Origin: Adiantum capillus-veneris
Lineage: Eukaryota; Streptophyta; Polypodiopsida; Polypodiales; Pteridaceae
Assembly (NCBI GenBank): GCA_014529385.2
Contig: CM043942.1
Coordinates: 104,546,141 to 104,610,140, forward strand
DNA length: 64,000 nt
Direction of reading: 5' to 3'
In this document: piece by piece, positions 48,059-58,159 of the stretch
Layout of the letters: every line of letters begins with the position of its first letter
Position numbering within the stretch: the first letter of the stretch is position 1
Position numbers and translations under genes: made by a program
Notes under the pieces: generated by a model
The model's database searches: none
Seen by the model: the letters and a program-made list of their open reading frames with translations, nothing else
What the model was told of the DNA's origin: nothing

Positions 48059-48285
48059 TGTTACCATATACATGTGGTAGTGATGTGTATGAACACACTA
48101 GGACTGCCATGGCATTTTTTCCCTCTTTAGGAGGTTTTTCCCCCCGAGCATTGTATATACGCCCATCACTCTAGGGATATCTATCTTTCAATTGCCCACT
48201 AAGTAACGCACTCTCTATTGTGTTTCGTGAGATTCCTTCGTCTTCTCCAAGTTGTGTGTGTTTCTTTGCAACCCTAATTCCAGCA
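48059..48285 (+). repeat. Copia 5' LTR
   Basis: It contains TTGTATATACGCCCATCAC as a likely TATA region, and is 227 bases, the same length as the 3' LTR. Confidence 0.93.
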
Positions 48286-48287
48286 AT

Positions 48288-48299
48288 TGGTATCAAAGC
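48288..48299 (+). other. Copia primer-binding site
   Basis: TGGTATCAAAGC follows the LTR after two bases and differs by one base from TGGTATCAGAGC, which pairs with the 3' end of initiator tRNA-Met. Confidence 0.85.
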
Positions 48300-48611
48300 A
48301 GGTTACGTCCTCCCAGGCTTAGTAGCCAGCTGCTCAAGCACACGCCTTCTCACTTTCTCCGATTACAATGAGGTTTGGTGAGCGTTGCAGGTCTGGTCAG
48401 ATTTCTGATTCGGGCTCATTTCGGCCTTCGTTTCCACTACAGGCAGGTCTGCATAGGCAATTTCTTCATTTTGTGCAGAATTTCTGTCAGTGTCGATTTT
48501 TGCATAATAGGTGTCTTACAGTCTTCTACGGTTTGTGCTATATAGCACGTGTTGTTTCCGCTCCATTTCTTCTATTTTTGGGCAGTTTTCACATCAGGTG
48601 CAACATTTACC

Positions 48612-49455
48612 ATGGCTGACAATAACACAGATATCTTCAAGATGTTTGTTGTTGAGGACAGGTTGGATGGGGACAATTACCCTATGTGGGCTTATATGAT
48701 GCAACACGTTCTTGTGTCAAAGGGGGTATGGAATATTGTGCAGGGCATTGATGTACATCCGGGTTCTGAGGATGTAGGTGATGTTGAGGATGTTGCACGT
48801 CTTGCTGCTATTAGAGTTGTTTTTCCTACCACATGACAATCTCATTGGGATGTAAAGGATGCGCAGGCTCATGCATGATTGTGTTTCCTGTGAAGCGCAC
48901 CATTGCTCTTCACATCCGTTCAGCAAAATCTGCAAAACAAGATTGGGATATTCTATGAGGTCTTCATGCAAGCCACAATGAGGTTAAAATTGGTTTTCTG
49001 CGTAAAGAGTTGGAGTCGAAGATTATGCATGAGGAAGATGATATGGACACTTTTCTTGCTGGTGTCAAGGATATCAATGAGCAACTTATTTCTGCAAGTG
49101 AAGTCATTTCAGACAGTTCCCTTGTGCAGACTATTCTTGATGCCTTACCAGATTCTTACTAGACTTTTGCTAGTACTTGGAGACTTATGACCCAAGGAAA
49201 TCCAGAAGTTGTCAAGTTTGATGCATTATGCACATTGCTGTTGCAAGAGTCACTTTCTAGAAAAAACATGACTAGATAGTGTGCAGTTGAACAGGCTTTT
49301 ATTGCTTCTCAAAGAAAGGGTGGTAACAGCAATGCAGCCACGTCTTATGGTTCTGCTGCGAGTGGGAAAACTTTTGTTCCCAATGCTTCTGCTGGCAGCA
49401 CATCGTCGGGAAATTCTGGTGACAAGGGCAAAAAGAAGATACGTTGCCATTATGT
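48612..49455 (+). pseudogene. Copia gag, broken
   Basis: Gag starts at ATG 48612 with MADNNTDIFKMFVVEDRLDG and DNYPMWAYMMQHVLVSKGVW, the usual copia gag opening. A TGA at 48834-48836 and a frameshift follow. In the next frame it continues ELESKIMHEEDDMDTFLAG and VQTILDALPDSY, then a TAG near 49160 and SLSRKNMTR. It ends KGKKKIRCHY, the first half of the zinc knuckle, where sequence jumps to integrase. Confidence 0.8.
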
Positions 49456-50060
49456 GCTTGAAACAATTTCTGGCTATGGCTGAAAATGTCTCGAAATGTA
49501 CTATAGGAACCCTCCATTTCGATCGAGGGGGGGAGTATATGTCTCATGATTTCAATGCATTTCTGGGTAGTCGTGGGATAAAACACCAATGTACAGTGCC
49601 TTATACACCTCAGCAAAATGTTTTTGCTGGAGGAAAAACAGGTCACTTACGGAAGTGGCACGATGTATGGTCAAAAGTCAAGCTTTGCCGCATTCTTTTT
49701 GGCTTGAGGTCATCATGTGCACCACTTATGTACTAAAAAGGTGTCATACGAAAGCTTTGCAGTCTATTACTCCATATGAAGCATGGCATGATAGAAAGCC
49801 TTCTATTGAGCACATGCGTGTTTTTGGTTGTTTGGCATATGCTTTGGTGCCACAAACACAGCACAAAAAATTGGATGATAAGGTTGTCAAATGTATTGTT
49901 GTTGGTTATAGTGTTGAAAGCAAAGGTTACAAGTTGTATCATCGGCAAACAAACGTATTCTAGTTTCATGGGATGTAGTGTTTGTGCAAGATTCTATTCG
50001 GCCCTTGCTGTCATGTACTAGAGACAGTAATGTAAGCTCACAGGACATTTATGACACTTT
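49456..50060 (+). pseudogene. Copia integrase fragment, N-terminal half deleted
   Basis: Immediately after the cut zinc knuckle the frame reads LKQFLAMAENVSK and LHFDRGGEYMSHDF, which holds the second catalytic Asp. The protease, integrase zinc finger and first catalytic Asp are missing. At about 49626 the expected NGVAERKN motif is replaced by NVFAGGKT with a one-base shift, so the catalytic Glu is lost. The shifted frame continues SLTEVARCMVKSQALPHSFW and RVFGCLAYALVP to 49963. Confidence 0.8.
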
Positions 50061-51365
50061 GCTGCCTCTTTTTGGTGTTGGAAATACGAATGTAAGTTCC
50101 AATGAGGCAAATGTATAGCCTATGTGGGTTTCTAAAAATGTTACAGATCAGTATATTATTGATGCAGATGTACATGATGTACTTGATGAGAAAGGGCTGA
50201 AAATGAGCAAGCTAGAGGTATGCCAAAATGGCTGGTGCACACTTTGCGTGACAGTAAATTGGATGCACCTTTGTCTAGTCGTACTCGTTCAGGCTCTCGC
50301 CATCCATCTTATGCATCAGATTATTATGCTTTGGCTGTGTCTAGCTTACATGATGTTGAGGAGCCTCTGTCTTTTGATGAAGCACATAATTCAAAAAATT
50401 GGATGGCTGCCATGCAATCAAAATATGATGCACTTATAGAAAATGACACATGGACTTTATGTGATTTGCCTCCTGGTAAAAAGTCCATTGGTACGAAGTG
50501 GGTTTACAAGTTGAAATGCAAGCCGGATGGTGAGATCGATCGCCATAAGGCTCGACTTGTTGCAAAGGGTTATGCACAGCAAAAAGGCATAGATTATGAA
50601 GAGACCTTTTCTCCCACTTGTCTTATGATGACTGTGCATTTTCTATGTGCATTGGCAGCTCATTTTGGCTGGGATATACATCGATCAGACATTGTTACTG
50701 CTTTCTTGAATGGTGACATATTTGCGGAAGTTTATGTAACGCAGCCTCGCGGTTTTGTCAAGAAAGGACAAGAGGGCAAAGTGTGCAAATGCAACAAGGC
50801 TTTGTATGGGTTGAAGCAATCTCCTCGTGCTTGGTATGAGAAAGCTGACACTCATTTGGTCAAACAAGTCTTTCGTAACAGTCCAACAGAAAGCACATTG
50901 TATGTAAAGCGTGAGGGTGATGTACTTCTCATTGTGGTTCTTTATGTAGATGATTTGTTGATCACTGGACCGAATTAGAGACATGTTGCTGAATTTAAGG
51001 CTGATTTGAATGCTACTTTCAAGATGAAAGATTTGGGGTTGTTGCATCATTATTTGGGCATACAGTTTAAGCAGTGTGATGGTGGTATTGCGTTGTGTCA
51101 AAAAAGTTACATAGAGACATTGCTATGTAAGTTTGGACTTGAGCATTGCAAACCTATTGCCACTCCCATGGAAATAGGTTTGAAGTTGAGTCTACATGAT
51201 GCTCGTGATCCTGCTGATGTCACTCTTTACCAAACTGTTGTTGGCTGCCTCATTTATGTATACAACACGAGGCCAGATATTCAGTTTGCAGTCTCACGGG
51301 TCAGCAGATTTATGCATAGCCCAGGGTCTAAGCATTGGCAGGCTGTCAAGAGGATTTTCCACTAG
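50060..51365 (+). pseudogene. Copia reverse transcriptase, one in-frame stop
   Basis: From 50220 the frame is open: NWMAAMQSKYDALIENDTW, GTKWVYKLKCKPDGEIDRHK, ARLVAKGYAQQKGIDYEETF, DIVTAFLNGDIFAEVYVTQP, ALYGLKQSPRAWYEK and the catalytic YVDD near 50946. A TAG closes the frame at 50976-50978, and the same frame then continues FKMKDLGLLHHYLGIQFKQ to 51363. This is the copia RVT_2 domain, almost intact. Confidence 0.85.
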
Positions 51366-51904
51366 CTACCTTAGTGGCACTATACATCTTGGCTTGTTTT
51401 ATCCCAAGGGGGGATCATTGCCGCCAGACTTACATTCTTTTTCGGACTCACATTGGGGTTGGTTATTTTGACATGCAAGTCTCCACAAGAGGATTTTGTT
51501 TCATGCTTGGCAGTTCATGTATATCATGGTTGAGCAAGAAGAAACCTACTATGGCCACTTCGAGTTGTGAGGCTGAGTACAGGGCAGTCGTCATAGCTAC
51601 GGTTGAGTGTGTATGGCTCAGACGCCTTATGGCTGATTTGGGTGTTGGACAGGACACTACCAACACTATCTACATTGTCAGTCAGAGCACATTGGCAGTT
51701 GTGAGGAACCTAGTTTTTCATGCTCGCACAAAGCACATTGAGGTGCATTACCACTATGTCAAGGAGAGGCTCTCAGCAGGAGAGATGAACTTGGCTTATG
51801 TGCCAACACAGAACACCCTTGCAGATCTTTTCACAAAGGCATTGTCTCATGAGAAGATGGAAGCTTTCCGCAAAGCTTTAGGCTTACTCCCCTTTGTGGA
51901 CTGA
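51366..51904 (+). pseudogene. Copia RNase H, frameshifted from RT
   Basis: A frameshift at about 51360 separates RT from RNase H. The domain shows SDSHWG (in one frame), then GFCFMLGSSCISWLSKKKPT, SSCEAEYRA, HARTKHIEVHYHYVKERL and NTLADLFTKAL, the standard copia end, and stops at 51904, about 65 bases before the polypurine tract. Confidence 0.85.
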
Positions 51905-51969
51905 TCATGTCCTTAGGGCATGGCACTTCCCTTTACTCATGTGCCAACTCTCGTTCACCACATCACTCC

Positions 51970-51979
51970 AGGGGGGATT
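51970..51979 (+). other. Copia polypurine tract
   Basis: AGGGGGGATT lies directly before the 3' LTR start at 51980. Confidence 0.8.
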
Positions 51980-52206
51980 TGTTACCATATACATGTGGTA
52001 GTGATGTGTGTGAACACACTAGGACCGTCGGGGCATTTTTTCCCTCTTTAGGATGTTTTTTCCCCCGAGCATTGTATATACGCCCATCACTCTAGGGCTA
52101 TCTATCTTTCCATTGCACACTAAGTAACACACTCTCTATTGTGTGTTGTGAGCTTCCTTCGTCTTCTCCAAGCTGTGTGTGTTTCTCTGAAACCCTAATT
52201 CCAACA
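51980..52206 (+). repeat. Copia 3' LTR
   Basis: It begins TGTTACCATATACATG and aligns with 48059-48285 without gaps. Confidence 0.93.
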
Positions 52207-52935
52207 ATAGCTATATTTCCATCTCTTCTATAGTGCTACAGTTCAGATGTTGTTGCTGCTGCTACATGCTTTGAAACTCCGGCAATCCTTGAAATGTTCG
52301 GGCTCGTAGAAGTTCTTGTCACTTTTCTTGAATGAAAATTTAAATGCAAAATTGGAAAATTATGGAAAACTAAATGCAATGCAAATTTGCAGTGTTCCTC
52401 CCCTTGCAAATTTATTTTTCTATTTTTCTCTCCCAATGTGCCTTGGAGCAGTCTTAGAATTTTGATGATTAACCCAAAGCCAATGTTTGTACTCCGTACA
52501 AGCACAAAAATTGTCTTGAATGATGAATGTGTAGACATATATTGCTTTATTCATTGTGCTTGGATGCAAAAGTTTTAGCTTTAATATTACAATAGCCAGA
52601 GAAAATTTGAAGCCTTAGAAAATTGATGCCTTGTAGACTTGCCCAAGAAGACTCCTTTGAACTCTTTGTTGGATGTTTCCTTGATGCACCTCTCAAGGGT
52701 CACAAGTGCCTTTTCCCAAGGGTCAAGGGGAAACTCTCCAAAGGTCAAGAATGCCTCCATAAAGTGTGGAAAAGCCATGTTGATTGGAATGGCAATTTGG
52801 ACTCTTGTGCAACTCATCTACTGGCATATGTGATAAGCCATGTGCCCTCAGATGATTACTTGCTTCTTGGACTTCTTACAAGAGACGGTTCTCACACAAG
52901 TTGTTTGCATTAGGCTAAAGGCCACAAACCCAACA
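52207..52935 (-). repeat. Right part of the older minus-strand LTR element
   Basis: 52684-52935 repeats 47673-47927, and on the minus strand starts TGTTGGGTTTGTGG at 52935, like an LTR. Farther along the minus strand are an AATAAAG polyadenylation-like signal near 52545 and GATTGCCGGAGTTTC near 52280. No coding domain survives. Confidence 0.5.
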
Positions 52936-53708
52936 GTTTCACGTCATCTGTGACGACGTCAAGTTTATATTATTTTTCTAAACCATAAATGTTGCATGTT
53001 GGTAGTTTGGTAGTAGCACCAGGTTGTGAGAAAACCTAAAACCCATGGTTAATGAGTATACCAAAAATTCTCTATGTCATTAGAGTGAAGAACTTAGCCC
53101 AAGGGGGCATATGATGATAATGATAACACCAAGTTTGGCTGAAGGGGGTGTTGGAAGGCGTTGTAGCAACATCCTAGTTGCAATGCAACTACGTATGCCA
53201 CATTCTAACCACACACCTTGTAGAGAAAGAGAAAGAGAGGGAAGGCATAGCCTTCACACACCATGGCCAATGGTGTCGATAGAAGAGATTAACTAAAAAA
53301 AGGATTAGAGACCTAACATCACACTAATACAATCTCACTCCACATAATCAAAACAAAGAAAAATAATAAGAAAGAAAGTGCAATTGATTATTAGAAATCA
53401 AAAGATACATGGACATGGAAAGCCCATGAGCCTCATGACCATCCACTCTACAAAAAAGAGAGCTCACCCAAGAATGACTTCTCATTTAGCATAGGGCTCT
53501 TTTATAGTTTTGGGCTTCGAGCCCTTCAACTATGGGATAAAATTGAGCTCTTTAGCCTAAGCTTATACAATTTGGAACTCCTAATTGACCCCAAGGTCTT
53601 ATACAATGAATAGGAATATTGTGCACAATAGCACATCCCTAGCTTGGTGCATAATCGGTGTAGCATGTGCTAGCTGCTGCTAACAGGAAGCGATTGCTAG
53701 GGTTAACC
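52936..53708. other. No recognised gene; possible LTR fragment
   Basis: At about 53140 a GAAGGGGG tract is followed by TGTTGGAAGGCGTTG, which looks like a polypurine tract and LTR start. I could not find a partner copy. The rest is AT-rich and featureless. Confidence 0.35.
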
Positions 53709-54178
53709 TGAACTTGGGCGGCCAAGGGTGTGAACATATTGTAAGGTTTATAAAAGCCTTGAAAGTAATAAAAAACTCTCTTTCATTTTGTGGCTCAACA
53801 CACATGGGCCTTATCTTATCCTCTTCTCTCTCTTCTTCTCTGCAGACACTTCACTCACCATAGCCATGTCAATAAGAGACGCTATTCTCTTACGATGCCT
53901 CCTCTATAGTTACCTCCCTCGATTGTCTATCTGTCTAGAAATAGGTTTGTATAGGGAGCATCCTCATGAAGGGTTTAGGTGGTGCAAGTGCCTCGGGCTC
54001 GTTTCTATAGATGGAATGGAGTTCTTCTTATCACTACACCGGAATACTTGTCTATTACATTTAATTACCTCCCGTAGGTGTCTATCTATAAGAAAAAAGT
54101 TTGGATAGGGAGCATCCTTGTGAAGGGTTTAGATGGTGCAAGTGCATGGGGATCATTTCTATTGTTGCAATGGAACAT
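53709..54178 (+). repeat. Third, rearranged copy of the 1,350-bp repeat family
   Basis: It contains CTTGGGCGGCCAAGGGTGTG, a TATAAAAGCC box near 53750, the CT-rich leader and ACACTTCACTCACCATAGCC as in 46450-46600. It then jumps to minisatellite units starting with AGTTACCTCC near 53911. The gypsy-2 3' LTR begins inside the second unit at 54179. Confidence 0.75.
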
Positions 54179-55186
54179 TGTCAAGAAGTGCGCAGTGCGA
54201 CTAGGAACGCACCGGGCCTCTGATTGTGAGGATTCGTAGCAAAATCAAGAAAGGCGTAGATGATTTGAAGCCAAAAACACACTCAAATAGAACAAAAATC
54301 CATCCATGAAAGCTCCACTTTGAAAAAGAACCAAGACTAACTCAAAACTCTTGTGTGTGTGAAGATTAGGTGTAGCCTCGCTCCCAATTGCACAGATGCA
54401 GTGCTCATTCAACCTGTTAAAAACCCTAAATTGAGGCTTTGATTCTTCATCATGACCATTTCATGGAAGCTTCAGAACTTCATTACAGAAGCCCAAGTAC
54501 TTATTTGAGGAGGGGAACCCTAATTGGAGGCCTCACAGCCTCAACCATGTAGTGGAACCAGCACAGGACTACACTAGCACCCTCGATTGGAATGGCTGTA
54601 TCTCCTTGCTTGTATGGCCAAATGAGATCATTATTCGGTCCAACATTTTCCACTCATCTTGGGCAATGACGGCACTATCGTTGATGTGGCATTTTTGACA
54701 CATTTTTTGCTATTTTTGACCATTTTATCGTCTTTTTTGCCCAAAAATACCCCTTCTTGTTTGTAAAATGCCCAAATGAGCTGGGAAAAATGCCATTGGG
54801 ATCAAATTTCATGTTGAACCTCATTTTCCCACTTGATAATCACTTTGGATACGTCTGTTATGCCCGCACATGAAACCTGCTATTTTTTGCCAAGATCGTC
54901 CGCATTAAATTTTCTAGGCAAAACAAGTGTGCCACTTCAAAACACTTGACATTTGCACATTCCTAAAGCAAATTAGGAATGATTTAATGTGGTAAAACCT
55001 GCAACGATGCCACGTCCCTTGCCTCGCATGCCTGACAAGGTATGTACAGGCATGTAACCATGGCATCAGTTTTCGCATATATCACACTATGTGCATTGTA
55101 GCATTTGGTCCCACACATCAAAAAAATTAAGAGTGAGTTAGATATTTTTATTTTCACATTATGCACATGTCGCGGCATGAAATCCA
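54179..55186 (-). repeat. gypsy-2 3' LTR
   Basis: The left edge is fixed by comparison with 63116. The right edge is set where the minus strand shows CGTTTAGAGGGGG (a polypurine tract at 55199-55187) followed by TGGATTTCATG; this edge is less certain because the partner LTR runs off the window. Confidence 0.7.
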
Positions 55187-55296
55187 CCCCCTCTAAACGT
55201 GCACATCCTCCGGCATGTGCCACATCTTTTTGCAGCAAGTTCAGTCTTCATTTAAGTCCACATACATGTCGATTTCATCATCGCTTGCAACAAAAT

Positions 55297-56638
55297 CTAA
55301 TGTATCATCCTCTCATTCTTCATCCACATCCATACCATTTTCATTAGACCCTTCATTCTGACTTTCCTGTGAATAAAGGGATCTGTATCACCTCTTCTTT
55401 TGAATAATTTGATTCTTTTCCCTACGATGGAAATCTTCATTTCTGTCCTGTCCAACTTATGCAAGGTACAAGTTGCATTCCTATGTACATGTTGAACCAC
55501 ATAAGGACCAAACCATCTCTTTAAAAGCTTTCCTATTGTTGAATGTTGGTTGTCAAGACTGCTATCATACACCAACACCCAATCACCTTCCTCAATAGCT
55601 TTAGGTCTGAGCCTATGCCTCTTATCAAATCTGTCTTTATTCTTTAACCTTGCATCTTTCAATCGTGCTACTGCAATCTCAATATCTTGGGTCCTTCTTT
55701 CTAACTATTATATGCACAAAGCAAGAAGGTTTCCCTACTCATTCTATCTTCCCAAGGCAATACATTCCATGCGGGAATTATATCCTCGGTTGGCATTATA
55801 GGTTTCTGACCATATAACTCAAAAGGCTTATAACAGTAACTAGGCTATGATTTGTACGATCAGTCCATAAATCATAAGGCAATAACCTAGGCCACTCTCC
55901 CATTTTACCTTTGTAAGCCTTAGCCAAAGCTTTAATGACAGGAGGATACCCACGCTCTGATTTACCATTTCCTTGAGGATTATATGTAGTAGTGAGAGCA
56001 AGTTCAATGCCCAACCTAGAGAAAAACTCCCTTGCTTTGTCAGCATCCAACTCACCCCTGTCCACTATTATTTTCCCAACACAGCCATAACGACTAATTA
56101 CATCATCCAAGAGGAACTTACATACCCCTTGAGGATTATATGCAGTAGTGAGAGCAAGTTCAATGTCCAACCTAGAGAAAAAATCCCTTGCTTTGTCAGC
56201 ATCCAACTCACCCCTGTCCGCTGTTATTTTCCCAACACAGCCATAACAGCTAATTACATCATCCAAGAGGAACTTACATACCCCTTCTGTGATTTTTGTT
56301 CTTAGAGCACGGCCTTCAACTTGGTTGGTTAGATCTTCCTGTGCAAGCACTATGTATCTCATTTTCCATAAGCCCAATGGCATTTTAACTAGATCTACTA
56401 CTCACTTATAGTGCATGGCCACTGGGCAAGTAGGGTGCAACCCATCACAATGATGTACATTTGAATACATTTGACAGGTTTCACAAGATTCCACAAAGTG
56501 AGATACATATTTATACATACCTTTCCACCAATACCTCTCTTTAATTTTAGTAAAGGTGGCCCATACACCTCTATGTCTAGCATTAAGACTCTCATGAAAC
56601 TTTTTCATAAGCTCATTTTGACCATCCTTATCATTCAC
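55297..56638 (-). pseudogene. gypsy-2 integrase, with an in-frame duplication in the core
   Basis: Read right to left, the zinc region (56638-56402) is MKKFHESLNARHRGVWATF, YWWKGMYKY and CETCQMYS, a complete HHCC finger. After a stop the core (56383-55796) reads KMRYIVLAQEDLTNQVEGRA and then CVGKITADRGELDADKA twice, ending NPQGNGKSERGYPPVIKAL with the catalytic Glu. The 156-bp unit (55973-56128, 56129-56284) is repeated in frame. The C-terminal part (55662-55297) has EEGDWVLVYDSSLDNQ and GKRIKLFKRRGD. The duplicated fold would probably be inactive. Confidence 0.8.
55973..56284 (-). repeat. 156-bp in-frame tandem duplication inside integrase
   Basis: Two copies of 52 codons differ at several positions, so the event is not very recent. 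Each copy carries DRGELDADKA with the second catalytic Asp. Confidence 0.92.
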
Positions 56639-56712
56639 GACTCTCAGCGATATTCCATTTCTTTGTTTTGGACGCTTCTATAAGTACCCATTTTTCAAAA
56701 TGTATCCATTAA

Positions 56713-57171
56713 GAAGAGGATGGGGTGCAGAAGGGCCTCTTTATTTTCCATGAGCTTATGGAGGTGATTAACATTTTTTTGACGAATAGGTGTACGCCAT
56801 GTGTGCAAGAATGGTGGGTGTGTGTAAGAGATGTGTAAGAGTGGTCAAAGGATGCACTTTTTCCCCCAAAAAGGAGGTGGGAAATTTAATAAATTTAGGC
56901 CTTCCAAAACTCCCATATATGATCTCCGATTTAAGCGGAGATCATAGATCTACAATCTACACGTTGATCTCTTTCCATAGATGTGCTACATGATATGGTT
57001 TTACCAGCTAGATTTTAAAATCAATTTTGGGGGGAAACTTTGCATTCAAATAAACTAGCCGTTTTGTCTTTTTGAATTTAAAAGTTGTCCTTTGATTACT
57101 TTCTTAATACTAAAGGTTTGACCTACTTAAACTACCAAATAAAGAGGCCCTCCTAGACCCCATTCTCTTCC
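56713..57171. mobile_element. Tourist-like (PIF/Harbinger) MITE in gypsy-2
   Basis: The left end GAAGAGGATGGGGTGCAGAA and the reverse complement of the right end (GGAAGAGAATGGGGTCTAGG) pair, and both continue GGGCCTCTTTATTT. TAA flanks both sides (56710-56712, 57172-57174), the 3-bp duplication typical of PIF/Harbinger. It lies between the RNase H and integrase zinc regions of gypsy-2, where gypsy-1 has no such segment. It has no coding capacity. Confidence 0.8.
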
Positions 57172-57234
57172 TAATGCCATAGGTCTTTCTTTGTATTCTT
57201 TTGAACTCTTGGTCGGTCCACCCTTCTTGCCTTG

Positions 57235-57872
57235 TCAAAGTGCTCTCAAATAGCATCCAATGAGCAACCAGTCACCTTGATATAAATCCTCTGTAAATGA
57301 CTCAAGTACATTTGACAGGCAAACATGATCACCCTTGACATGAGAGATACTATACAATTGTGTGTCTACATCATCGCCCTCGACAACCATGTATTCTTCA
57401 TTTTCATACCTTGCTCTTGAAAGCATATCCGCAATTGGATTATCTTTCCCTGAAATATGCTTAAATTTTGAATTCAAGGACTTTATGTAGGCAATGCATC
57501 TCAACATAGCAATGTCGGGAGTTGAACAGCTTGTGATCATTCCAAGAAGGGGTAGATAATCATTCTCCACAATTACAATTGCTCCTATCAAATACTCTTT
57601 GTCACATTTCAATCTGTGACTACTCCCCATAACTCTCTTTTTACTTGTGGATAGTTGCGTTGATGAGCACTTAGGACTTTTTCTCCAAATCTCACCACAT
57701 ATCCCTTGCCATCATCATCATCTTGCCCAATCACCCATCCAATTCCTATGGGGTTAGTATCCACTGTCACAATTACATATCTTCCATATTTATAGTTTGC
57801 TTTCCTCAAAGTTGGAGACATAAGCAACAACTTCTTTAATTTCTCATGGCATGGGTATGCATTTCTTCCCAT
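57235..57872 (-). pseudogene. gypsy-2 RNase H, frameshifted
   Basis: Read right to left it gives LLLMSPTLRKANYKYGRYVI, VTVDTNPIGIGWVIGQDD and LSAHQRNYPQVKRELWG, then after a frameshift near 57615 DKEYLIGAIVIVENDYLPLL, FKHISGKDNPIADMLSRARY and a spacer. It matches gypsy-1 at 16760-17100. One frame change and the downstream MITE disable it. Confidence 0.75.
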
Positions 57873-57896
57873 TGAAACTTTTGGTTCTTTCTCAAA

Positions 57897-57900
57897 AGCT

Positions 57901-57935
<35 letters not shown>

Positions 57936-58147
57936 GCACTATGTAATCATGTTAATATATAACATGAGTTCCAAAGGAGGGATTTTAAAATGCCAACCAT
58001 TTAGGCAATTCAATAGAGATACATTAAATTAAGGGGTTTTTATATTCAATTTTGAAAAAAATCCAAACATGTTAAAAGAGGGTTTTTTTTAAATACCCCA
58101 TGAACACATGTTATATAGGGGGGTACTAAATGGTGAACCCCCGAGCT
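57897..58147. mobile_element. Small MITE with G-rich ends, including a 34-G run
   Basis: The element starts AGCTCGGGGG and ends CCCCCGAGCT, and CAAA flanks both sides (57893-57896, 58148-58151). It splits the gypsy-2 peptide between PHYVHVAEPFYQ and LLRKNQKFQWEE, which adjoin in gypsy-1 (LYQLLRKGKRFVWEE). The run of 34 G (57901-57934) is an expansion of the terminal G stretch. Superfamily unknown. Confidence 0.7.
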
Positions 58148-58159
58148 CAAACCTTGATA

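Larger units (their letters stand above)
48059..52206 (+). mobile_element. Ty1/copia retrotransposon, nearly complete, defective
   Basis: The two 227-bp LTRs (48059-48285, 51980-52206) start TGTTACC; the left ends in AGCA and the right in AACA. I count about 18 differences between them, so the insertion is not recent. A primer site, gag, integrase fragment, RT and RNase H follow in copia order, and a polypurine tract precedes the 3' LTR. The flanks are CTAGC (left) and ATAGC (right), a 5-bp target duplication with one change. Internal deletion and stops make it defective. Confidence 0.92.

Noticed and set aside
56019-56305. Plus-strand repeat protein at 56.0-56.3 kb
   Set aside because: It is the reverse strand of the duplicated integrase core.
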